64,000 nucleotides of DNA, from the NCBI GenBank assembly GCA_000949895.1, contig JWIT01000005.1, positions 186,001-250,000 on the forward strand. Direction: 5' to 3'. The stretch's first letter is position 1; each line of letters opens with the position of its first letter. Positions 19,389-27,044 of this stretch are shown in pieces. The position numbers were made by a program, and so were the translations under genes. This DNA comes from Agrobacterium arsenijevicii (GTDB taxonomy: Bacteria > Pseudomonadota > Alphaproteobacteria > Rhizobiales > Rhizobiaceae). The notes beneath the pieces are model-generated. The model was not told the DNA's origin, did no database searches, and was given only the letters and a program-made list of their open reading frames with translations.

Positions 19389-20429
19389 ATGACCGATGAA
19401 AAAACCGTACCCGTCTTCGACGGCCACAACGATGTGCTTTTGCGGTTATGGCGGTCGGGCAATGCCTCACCCGAAACACTTCTCATCGAGGGTGATACGG
19501 TTGGCCACATCGACCTGCCACGCGCTAAAAAGGGTGGCCTCGCCGGCGGCCTCTGCGCCATCTACGTCCCCTCGCCCAGCATGGAAAAGGACGCGAACGG
19601 TGACTATCCGACACCGACCGAAGCGGACGCCCTGAAGGCGACACTTGGCATGGCGGCCCTGCTGTTCCGTGCCGAGAAACAATCGGGCGGCGCGCTGAAA
19701 GTCTGCCGCACGGCCGCCGATATCCGCACCGCAATGGCTGAAGGCGCCTTCGCCTCCGTTTTCCATATCGAGGGCGCGGAAGCGATCGGCGCCGATCTGG
19801 ATGCGCTGCACGTCCTCCACGAGGCCGGCCTTCGCACGCTCGGACCGGTCTGGAGCCGTCCGAACATCTTTGCTTACGGCGTTCCCTTCCGTTTCCCCTC
19901 GACACCGGATATCGGCCCCGGCCTCACCGATGCGGGCAAGCGGCTGGTGAAGGCCTGCAACGAGCTGAAGATCATGGTCGACCTGTCGCACATGAACGAG
20001 CAGGGTTTCTGGGACATAGCCAAGATTTCGGATGCACCGCTGGTGGCGTCGCATTCCAACGCCTATGCGCTGTGCAATCACAGCCGCAACCTGACGGACC
20101 GCCAGCTGGACGCGATCCGCGACACGGGCGGTCTGGCCGGCATCAATTTCGGCGTTCTGTTCCTGCGCCAGGACGGTGTGAAGAACCCGAATACCGATCT
20201 TGGCGAACTGGTCCGCCATGTGGATTACATCGTCAACCGCATCGGCATCGATCACGTCGCGCTCGGTTCGGACTTCGACGGCACCACCATTCCCGCCGCC
20301 ATGAAGGATGCGGCCGACCTGCAGTTGCTGGTCGAAGCCCTGCGCAACGGCGGTTATGACGACGATGCACTCGCCAAGATTTGCCACAGCAACTGGGTGC
20401 GCGTGCTGGAGAAGACCTGGGGCGCGTAA
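19389..20429 (+). CDS. Membrane dipeptidase (renal dipeptidase family, M19)
   Basis: 346 residues from ATG 19389 (an in-frame ATG at 19383 is closer to the AAAGGTG ribosome site than usual). Zinc-binding residues are in the family places: FDGHND near the N-terminus, the bridging glutamate in HIEGAEAIG, and histidines in VDLSHMNEQGF and NHSRNL; LGSDFDG follows. M19 enzymes hydrolyse dipeptides and often accept a D-residue at the C-terminal position. No signal peptide is visible, so it is probably cytosolic. Its divergent placement from the peptide importer and D-aminopeptidase-like gene argues for a joint peptide-use pathway. Confidence 0.9.
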   Translation: MTDEKTVPVFDGHNDVLLRLWRSGNASPETLLIEGDTVGHIDLPRAKKGGLAGGLCAIYVPSPSMEKDANGDYPTPTEADALKATLGMAALLFRAEKQSGGALKVCRTAADIRTAMAEGAFASVFHIEGAEAIGADLDALHVLHEAGLRTLGPVWSRPNIFAYGVPFRFPSTPDIGPGLTDAGKRLVKACNELKIMVDLSHMNEQGFWDIAKISDAPLVASHSNAYALCNHSRNLTDRQLDAIRDTGGLAGINFGVLFLRQDGVKNPNTDLGELVRHVDYIVNRIGIDHVALGSDFDGTTIPAAMKDAADLQLLVEALRNGGYDDDALAKICHSNWVRVLEKTWGA

Positions 20430-20478
20430 CGCGCCCCGACTTCAACCTCTGACCCGGTGCATCCGCGCCGGAGACATG

Positions 20479-20515
20479 AAGCGGCAGGCCCTCAGGCCTT
20501 TGCCGCTTTCTTTTT
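20479..20515 (+). terminator. Probable rho-independent terminator after the dipeptidase gene
   Basis: AAGCGGCAGGCC pairs with GGCCTTTGCCGCTT (two bulged bases) around the loop CTCA, followed by TCTTTTT. It overlaps the last codons of the convergent small membrane-protein gene. A smaller hairpin, GGGGCGCG/CGCGCCCC at 20419-20437, spans the dipeptidase stop codon. Confidence 0.6.
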
Positions 20516-20785
20516 GCCCGTGGCACGAAACGCCAGAAGGCCGGCAACCACGGCAATCATCGCCCATTTGACCGGCAGCGCATCCGCCGTTTCACTGCGG
20601 ATCGGCAGAACCGTCACCGTTCCCGGACGCGATTCATATCCGGCCTGGCCACTCGCCTTGGCATCGGCGATCTGCTTGGGCGAAACGACCCATTCGGCAC
20701 CCCGCATCTTGTCAACGGTCATGTAGCCGCCGCCAGCCAAAAGAGCGACAACCAGCGAAAGCACTATCCTTGTGGGCAAGTTCAT
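20492..20785 (-). CDS. Small membrane protein of unknown function
   Basis: 97 residues with two hydrophobic segments (about residues 6-23 and 73-88) and a lysine-rich tail, so probably a small inner-membrane protein with a periplasmic loop between them. I do not recognise the family. The ATG at 20785 is seven bases after GGGAG; the ATG at 20791 would touch that site. It is convergent with the dipeptidase gene and divergent from mprF. Its AT-rich upstream region (20786-21061, 276 bases) must also hold the mprF promoter; no clear site was found there. Confidence 0.65.
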   Translation of the reverse strand: MNLPTRIVLSLVVALLAGGGYMTVDKMRGAEWVVSPKQIADAKASGQAGYESRPGTVTVLPIRSETADALPVKWAMIAVVAGLLAFRATGKKKAAKA

Positions 20786-21061
20786 TTGCATCTCCCTTCA
20801 ATTGAAAGGAGCGTGTAGTCGCATCAAACGGGGCAACCAAGCAATCGGAACGATCAATTCACGGCGTTTTTTGAGCAAAAAAGCAAATCGCGCTCTTTTT
20901 GGTTGCGTTTTTCATTTTAGAGACGAAAATCTCGTTTGTTTATCCACAAACTTCACATCGACACGTCATGCATTTCTGCTAAGCAAATTTCCTCAACCGA
21001 AACGAATTAGCGACACAATCCTGTGGTTCGCCAACCAAGGGACTGGCGCTGGAAAAAGCAA

Positions 21062-23662
21062 ATGGCAGACAAGAGCGAAATTATACAGACCGATATTACC
21101 GAATCCCCGGTTGAAAGCTTCTTTGCCAGAAACCGGCCGTATCTGACGGCCATCGCCATTACGCTCATCTTCGTGATGATGACGTTTGCGATTTATCGTC
21201 TCACATCCGAAGTACGATACGATGATGTGATCTCCGCCCTTCTGGGAACCTCGCTTCCGGCCATTCTTCTTGCGATCGTCTTTACGGCGCTAAGCTTCCT
21301 GTCGCTGATTTTTTATGACGCGAATGCGATCGAATACGTCGGCAAAAAAGTGCGTTTCCCCTCCATGGCGGCCACCGCTTTTGCCGCTTATGCCATCGGC
21401 AATACTGCGGGATTTGGTCCATTGAGCGGCGGCGCCATCCGCTTTCGCGCCTATTCCCGGCTTGGACTTTCGCCGGGTGACATCGCCCGCGTCATCGCCT
21501 TCGTCACGCTGTCGTTCGGGCTGGGGCTTTTGTCGGTCAGCGCGCTTTCAACCTTCATCGTCGCACCACGCATTGCCGCCATCATCGGCCTTGACGCGAC
21601 GGTTCTGAGGGGCGCATCGCTCGCCGTCATTGCCGTTCTCGTTGCCACCGCCTATATCGGCCGCAACGGCAAAGTGATCCGGCTCGGCAAATGGCGACTG
21701 CGCCTTCCCGACAGCCGCACCTCCTCGCGCCAGTTCCTCGTCTCCGCTTTCGATATCGCCGCCTCGGCCTCGGTGCTCTACGTGCTGCTGCCCGAAACGC
21801 ATCTCGGTTGGCCGACATTCTTCGCGATCTATGCCACTGCCGTCGGCCTTGGCGTTCTCAGCCACGTTCCCGCCGGTCTCGGTGTCTTCGAAACCGTCAT
21901 GGTCGCGGGGCTCGGCAATGCGATCAGCGTCGATCAGCTGCTCGGAAGCCTCGTTCTTTATCGCGTCATCTACCACGTCCTGCCGCTGGTGGTCGCCATT
22001 CTGGTGATGATCGTTTCCGAAATGAAGCAGTTCGCGGCCAAGCCGGTGGTCTCCGATATCAGTCAGCTTGCCGTACGGCTGGCGCCACCGCTGCTCTCCA
22101 CCTTCGCGATCATTCTCGGCACCATGCTGATCTTTTCGAGCGTGACGCCGACGCCCGGCAGCAACCTGGATTTCCTGTCCAACTTCGTGCCCCTACCGAT
22201 CATCGAGGCGGCGCACTTTTTGACGAGCATCCTCGGCCTCGGCCTCGTTGTCGCCTCCCGCGGTCTCGGACAGCGGCTGGATGGGGCCTGGTGGATTGCC
22301 CTCGTTGCAGCATCGCTGGCGCTCATCCTTTCCCTGTTGAAGGCGATCGCGGTTTTCGAGGCAATCTTCCTCGGCATCTTCATCGCGGCCCTCGCCCTCA
22401 ATGTGCGCAGCTTCAACCGCCATGCTTCGCTGGTCAAACAGGCGCTGGGACCAAGCTGGCTCGCTGCAATGGCCGTCATCATCGCCGGCGCGGCAACGAT
22501 CCTTCTGTTCGTCTATCGCGACACCGATTACAGTCACACATTGTGGTGGGAATTCGAGTTCTCCGAAGAAGCCCCGCGTGGGCTGCGCGCCCTTCTTGGC
22601 CTGGTGCTCGCCTCCTCGACCATCGCAATTTTCAGCCTGATGCGGCCGGTCACCTTCAAGCCGGATTCGATCCAGCCGGAAGACGTCGAACGCGCGACTG
22701 ACATCGTCATGCAACAGGATTCGGCCGACGCCAATCTGGTGCGCATGGGCGACAAGCATGTGATGTTCTCGGAAAGCGGCAGCGCCTTCATCATGTACGG
22801 CATTCAGGGCCGATCGTGGATTGCCTTTGCCGACCCGGTCGGCGACGAGGAGGATTTCCCCGATCTGGTCTGGCAATTCGTGGAATCCGCCCGTTCGGCG
22901 GGTGCGCGCGCCGCCTTCTACCAGATTTCGCCTTTCCTCCTGTCCCATTGCGCCGATGCTGGCCTGCGCGCCTTCAAGCTCGGTGAACTGGCGCTGGTCG
23001 ATCTCGCCGCATTCGAACTGAAGGGCGGCAAGCTCGCGACCCTTCGCCAGTCCCTGAGCCGCGGCGCCCGGGACGGGCTGACTTTCGAAGTTGTCGAGCG
23101 ATCCAATGTTCCGGATATTCTCGACGAGCTGAAGCAGGTCTCCGACGGCTGGCTCGCGCACCACAACACGCGGGAAAAACGTTTTTCCCTCGGCGCCTTC
23201 GAGCCGGACTACATCCTGTCTCAGCCCGTCGCCGTGCTGCGCAAGGACGGAAAGATCACTGCTTTTGCCAACCTCATGGTGACGGACACGAAAAAGGAAG
23301 CCACCATCGACCTCATGCGCTTTTCGGCGGATGCGCCGCGCGGCTCGATGGACTTCCTCTTCGTCAGCATCATGCAGCATCTGCGTGAGGCGGGATATGA
23401 AAGCTTCAATCTCGGCATGGCACCCATGTCCGGCATGTCGAAGCGCGATGCGGCACCGGTCTGGGACCGTATCGGCAGCACACTTTTCGAACATGGCGAA
23501 CGTTTCTACAACTTTAAGGGCCTTCGTGCGTTCAAGACGAAGTTCCACCCGAAATGGGAACCGCGTTACCTTGCCGTGCAGAACGGTGCAGACGCCGCTC
23601 TGGCGCTGATGGACGCGACGGTTCTGATCAGTGGCGGTGTCAGAGGAGTGATCGGAAAATGA
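21062..23662 (+). CDS. lpiA: Lysylphosphatidylglycerol synthase MprF/LpiA
   Basis: 866 residues. The N-terminal 500 residues hold about 14 membrane segments (flippase and scaffold part, with GFGPLSGGAIRFRAYSRLG); the C-terminal 320 residues are the GNAT-like aminoacyl transfer domain (FAELALVD-type core, REKRFSLGAF, SFNLGMAPMSGM, FKTKFHPKWEPRYL). It moves lysine from Lys-tRNA to phosphatidylglycerol, giving a cationic lipid that protects against acid and cationic peptides. The frame opens 13 codons earlier but GGAAAAAG precedes ATG 21062. Its stop overlaps the acvB start (ATGA). In Rhizobium and Agrobacterium this pair is an acid-inducible operon (lpiA with atvA/acvB). Confidence 0.95.
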   Translation: MADKSEIIQTDITESPVESFFARNRPYLTAIAITLIFVMMTFAIYRLTSEVRYDDVISALLGTSLPAILLAIVFTALSFLSLIFYDANAIEYVGKKVRFPSMAATAFAAYAIGNTAGFGPLSGGAIRFRAYSRLGLSPGDIARVIAFVTLSFGLGLLSVSALSTFIVAPRIAAIIGLDATVLRGASLAVIAVLVATAYIGRNGKVIRLGKWRLRLPDSRTSSRQFLVSAFDIAASASVLYVLLPETHLGWPTFFAIYATAVGLGVLSHVPAGLGVFETVMVAGLGNAISVDQLLGSLVLYRVIYHVLPLVVAILVMIVSEMKQFAAKPVVSDISQLAVRLAPPLLSTFAIILGTMLIFSSVTPTPGSNLDFLSNFVPLPIIEAAHFLTSILGLGLVVASRGLGQRLDGAWWIALVAASLALILSLLKAIAVFEAIFLGIFIAALALNVRSFNRHASLVKQALGPSWLAAMAVIIAGAATILLFVYRDTDYSHTLWWEFEFSEEAPRGLRALLGLVLASSTIAIFSLMRPVTFKPDSIQPEDVERATDIVMQQDSADANLVRMGDKHVMFSESGSAFIMYGIQGRSWIAFADPVGDEEDFPDLVWQFVESARSAGARAAFYQISPFLLSHCADAGLRAFKLGELALVDLAAFELKGGKLATLRQSLSRGARDGLTFEVVERSNVPDILDELKQVSDGWLAHHNTREKRFSLGAFEPDYILSQPVAVLRKDGKITAFANLMVTDTKKEATIDLMRFSADAPRGSMDFLFVSIMQHLREAGYESFNLGMAPMSGMSKRDAAPVWDRIGSTLFEHGERFYNFKGLRAFKTKFHPKWEPRYLAVQNGADAALALMDATVLISGGVRGVIGK

Positions 23663-25044
23663 GAAAATACAACATGCTGAAAGCGGTCCTTGCCGCCTCC
23701 GCCCTGTTCGTCTCCCCACTATTTGCTTCCAGTGCCGCCTTTTCGCAGGACAAGCCGGCCTATGACACCGGCATGATCCCCGCCGAGCATATCATGGTGC
23801 CGGACGGTGAAATTCTCGCCAGCGTCTTCCTGATTTCCGACGCCGACGGATGGACAAGCACCGACGAAGAACGCGCCAAGGCGCTGGTGGAAAAGGGTGC
23901 CGCCGTGGTCGGCATCGATTTCAAGGAATATCTGAAGGCACTCGAGGCCGATGATGACGATTGTATCTATATGATCTCGGACATCGAGTCGCTGTCGCAG
24001 CAGATCCAGCGCACCGCCGGGACGGCCAGCTATCGCCAGCCGATCCTCACCGGCATCGGCAAGGGCGGAACGCTGGCGCTGGCAATGATCGCGCAAAGCC
24101 CGGTCTCCACCGTGCAGGAAGCCATCGCGGTCGACCCCAAGGCCGGCCTGCCACTTGAGAAGATACTCTGCACCCCCGCCACCAAGGACAAGGTGGACGG
24201 TGAAACGGTCTATGGCCTGACGGATGGCCCGTTGCCCGCCCCGGTCAGCGTGCTGTTCACGCCCGATGCTGATCAGAAAGGCCGCGACCACGTCAACGCC
24301 CTGGTGAAGCTGCATCCCGATATCGAAGTGACTGACGTGACCGGCAAGGCGAACGAGGTTCTGTCCCAGACCCTGTCCGACAAGGTCGATGCAGCCGGCG
24401 ATACCAGCAGCCCGCTCGGCCTGCCGATCACGGTTCTTGAAACGACCCCGGTGATGGACACCATGGCGGTGATCTATTCCGGTGACGGCGGCTGGCGCGA
24501 TCTCGACGAGGAAGTCGGCGGCGCGCTGCAAAAGCAGGGCATACCCGTGATCGGGGTCGATGCGCTGCGTTACTTCTGGAAAGAAAAGCAACCGCAGGAA
24601 GTGGCGAACGACCTTGCACGCATCATCGACACCTACCGTAAGGAATGGAAGGTACGGAACGTGGTGCTGATCGGTTATTCCTTCGGCGCCGATATCATTC
24701 CTGCCACCTATAATCTTCTGCCGGACCGCGCGAAATCGCATGTCGTGCAGCTCACCCTGCTGGGACTTTCGACCGAAGTCGATTTCGAGATTTCCGTCCA
24801 GGGCTGGCTCGGCGTTGCCGGCGAAGGCAAGGGCGGCAAGACCATCGACGACATCGTCAAGATCGACCCGAAGCTGGTGCAATGCGTCTATGGCACGGAG
24901 GAAGAGGATGAAGACCCCTGCCCCGGCCTGAAGGCAAAGGGCGTGGAGACGATCGGCATCGAGGGCGGCCACCATTTCGATGAGGACTATGAAGGGCTTG
25001 CCAAGCGCATCGTAACCTCGTTGAAAACCCGGCTACCGAAATAG
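23659..25044 (+). CDS. acvB: AcvB, periplasmic lysyl-phosphatidylglycerol hydrolase (VirJ family)
   Basis: 461 residues with a signal peptide (about residues 1-29, MRKYNMLKAV to AFSQ). The C-terminal half is the VirJ-like alpha/beta hydrolase with nucleophile Ser341 in GYSFGAD and the late histidine in GGHHFDEDY. The N-terminal half repeats the fold, but the elbow is GIGKGGT with Lys135 where the serine would be, so it is probably inactive. In A. tumefaciens, AcvB hydrolyses lysyl-phosphatidylglycerol and is required for virulence; overlap with lpiA keeps synthesis and breakdown in one operon. The short VirJ of Ti plasmids corresponds to the second half only. Confidence 0.95.
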   Translation: MRKYNMLKAVLAASALFVSPLFASSAAFSQDKPAYDTGMIPAEHIMVPDGEILASVFLISDADGWTSTDEERAKALVEKGAAVVGIDFKEYLKALEADDDDCIYMISDIESLSQQIQRTAGTASYRQPILTGIGKGGTLALAMIAQSPVSTVQEAIAVDPKAGLPLEKILCTPATKDKVDGETVYGLTDGPLPAPVSVLFTPDADQKGRDHVNALVKLHPDIEVTDVTGKANEVLSQTLSDKVDAAGDTSSPLGLPITVLETTPVMDTMAVIYSGDGGWRDLDEEVGGALQKQGIPVIGVDALRYFWKEKQPQEVANDLARIIDTYRKEWKVRNVVLIGYSFGADIIPATYNLLPDRAKSHVVQLTLLGLSTEVDFEISVQGWLGVAGEGKGGKTIDDIVKIDPKLVQCVYGTEEEDEDPCPGLKAKGVETIGIEGGHHFDEDYEGLAKRIVTSLKTRLPK

Positions 25045-25061
25045 GCTGTCGCGACCTGAAA

Positions 25062-25085
25062 GGCTTCGGGAGATTTCCCGAAGCC
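25062..25085 (+). terminator. Hairpin after acvB
   Basis: GGCTTCGGGA pairs perfectly with TCCCGAAGCC around GATT, 17 bases after the acvB stop. No T-run follows, so it may be a weak or factor-dependent terminator or an mRNA-stabilising hairpin. The rest of the 296-base gap before telA is AT-richer and shows nothing further than the telA ribosome site. Confidence 0.4.
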
Positions 25086-25340
25086 GCACCGACAGTTCCG
25101 TCGGAACTCACCCACCCGAAATACCACCGGCAGCATGCCGGCTCCCCGAATGACCGATATCGGCTCGGAAACCTTCCTTGAGAGGTTCCCTGCGTCACGG
25201 CCATACTTGCGGAATCGATTAAAGTATTATTCAAAAGAAATATGCTGGCGGCGAATATCCCATGGCATTTCCGCAACCATGCTTCTGTTGATTACCAATC
25301 ATGGATTTTATATTTCCGGACCGGTTCAGGGAGCCGCCGC

Positions 25341-26669
25341 ATGCCCGCACGAAAGACCAAAACACCAGTTCTCGTGGAACGCATCGACCAGTTCGTCGGC
25401 CGCGTCAGGGAGGCGATGAAAAGCAGCGACGCGTTGCGAAACAAAAAAATCCGCGATCTGTGGGACGCTGAGGTCCGCTACCATTTCGACAATGGCCGCA
25501 CGGAAAAGACGCTCGAACTTTACATCATGAAATATCGTTATGCCCTGAAGGCCGAATTCGGCCCAAAGAGCACCCCGCTTGCCATCTGCAACATGAAAAA
25601 GCTGCGGGAGCGTCTGAACACCTATATCGAGCGGGCCGACTATCCGAAAACCGGTGTGGCGACATCCATCGTCGAAAAAATCGAACGGGCGGAATTCAAT
25701 ACCGCCGGCCGCAAGCCGACAGTTCTTTTGCGGATCGCGGATTTCATTGCAGCGATGAACGGCCTCGGCTCTAAAGAAGAGATGCAGGCTTTGTGGACCG
25801 CTGAAATCGGCATCATGAAGGGCAGAGCCCAGACGACGATCATTTCCTACATCACGAAGTACCGCAACGCCATCCGGGAAGCCTTCGGCGACGAGCATCC
25901 GATGCTGAAGATAGCGACCGGTGACGCCGCGATGTACGACGATGCGCGCCGGGTCAAGATGGAGAAGATCGCCAACAAGCATGGCGCGCTGATCACCTTC
26001 GAGAATTACCGGCAGGTCTTGAAGATTTGTGCCGATTGCCTCCAGTCCAACGATCCCCTGATGATCGGCATCGGCCTGATCGGCATGACGGGACGACGCC
26101 CCTACGAGATATTCACGCAGGCCGAGTTTTCCCCTGCCCCCTATGGCAAGGGCGTTTCCAAATGGAGCATCCTGTTCAACGGCCAGGCCAAGACGAAACA
26201 GGGCGAAGGAACGAAATTCGGGATTACCTACGAAATTCCGGTCCTTGCCCGCTCCGCCGCCATTCTCTCCGCCTATCAGCGCCTGCGCGAAAGCGGGCAG
26301 GGAAAACTGTGGCACGGCATGTCGATCGACGATTTTTCATCGGAAACCCGCCTGCTGCTCCGAGACACGGTTTTTAATCTGTTCGAGGATCTCTGGCCGA
26401 AGGAAGAACTGCCCAAGCCCTATGGCCTGCGGCACCTTTACGCCGAGGTGGCGTATCACAATTTCGCACCGCCCCACGTCACCAAGAACAGCTATTTCGC
26501 CGTCATTCTCGGACACAACAACAACGACCTCGAAACCTCGCTGTCCTATATGACCTATACGCTGCCGGAAGATCGCGATGATGCGTTGGCGCGGGCCAAA
26601 CGCACAAATGAGCGGACGTTGCAGCAAATGGCGGCCATCGCGCCGGTGTCCGCCAAAAACCCACGGTAG
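25341..26669 (+). CDS. telA: Protelomerase TelA (hairpin-telomere resolvase)
   Basis: 442 residues, the length of the A. tumefaciens C58 enzyme, with near-identical sequence throughout as far as I can recall it (WDAEVRYHFDNGRTEKTLEL, GIGLIGMTGRRPYE, GLRHLYAEVAYHNF). It cuts and rejoins replicated telomeres of the linear chromid into hairpin ends through a 3'-phosphotyrosine intermediate. The nucleophile should be Tyr403 in LSYMTY and a catalytic arginine Arg253 in GRRP, corresponding to Tyr405 and Arg255 of C58 TelA (two-residue N-terminal offset). The frame continues to an ATG at 25242, but AGGGAG seven bases before 25341 and the homologue's N-terminus favour this start. It follows acvB and is probably transcribed alone. 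Confidence 0.95.
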   Translation: MPARKTKTPVLVERIDQFVGRVREAMKSSDALRNKKIRDLWDAEVRYHFDNGRTEKTLELYIMKYRYALKAEFGPKSTPLAICNMKKLRERLNTYIERADYPKTGVATSIVEKIERAEFNTAGRKPTVLLRIADFIAAMNGLGSKEEMQALWTAEIGIMKGRAQTTIISYITKYRNAIREAFGDEHPMLKIATGDAAMYDDARRVKMEKIANKHGALITFENYRQVLKICADCLQSNDPLMIGIGLIGMTGRRPYEIFTQAEFSPAPYGKGVSKWSILFNGQAKTKQGEGTKFGITYEIPVLARSAAILSAYQRLRESGQGKLWHGMSIDDFSSETRLLLRDTVFNLFEDLWPKEELPKPYGLRHLYAEVAYHNFAPPHVTKNSYFAVILGHNNNDLETSLSYMTYTLPEDRDDALARAKRTNERTLQQMAAIAPVSAKNPR

Positions 26670-27044
26670 TACCCGGAACCGCTCCAGAAAAAGCGTCCAA
26701 TACACCGTGCTTCGAAAATTGCGCTGGACCAGCTGCCGGCCGCATTTTCGCATGCTTGTTCCGGCAGTCCAGACAAATGCGGGTGCATGCGCTTTTGACA
26801 AGCCTTTACCCTGTTATCTGCAGGCGTGGTGTTGGCACCTCGGGCGGCTTTTGCCTGCACACGACCTAAACGCGGCAACGTAAATCCTCCATCCATCAAT
26901 ATAAACTCAATATAATTTAATAATATAAAATACTTATTACAAGTACTACTTTTAATAATACAGCTACACGCAAGTATATAATACAATAATCCACCGAAGT
27001 ACTGGTTAACACATGGATTTCGGCCATGGTTTTTTCGGAGGCAC
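26670..27044. other. Intergenic region with a strongly AT-rich block (about 26883-27000)
   Basis: The first 210 bases have ordinary composition and no recognisable gene. From about 26883 to 27000 the DNA is some 75-80% A+T, with runs such as TATAATTTAATAATATAAAA and TATATAATACAATAATCC, quite unlike the surroundings. It ends just before the GGAGG of the DUF1217 gene, so part of it may be that gene's promoter region. No palindrome of the size of a telomere-resolution site was found. Confidence 0.6.

Noticed and set aside
22193-23719. Minus-strand open frame of 508 codons opposite mprF
   Set aside because: Shadow of the conserved MprF C-terminal domain; no independent support.
25242-25340. N-terminal extension of TelA from the ATG at 25242
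   Set aside because: The extra 33 residues have no counterpart in the C58 enzyme as remembered, and AGGGAG at 25328-25333 is well placed for ATG 25341, giving 442 residues.
26883-27000. Telomere-resolution site for TelA in the AT-rich block
   Set aside because: Resolution sites are long perfect palindromes; none is present, and the window looks like an internal chromosomal region.
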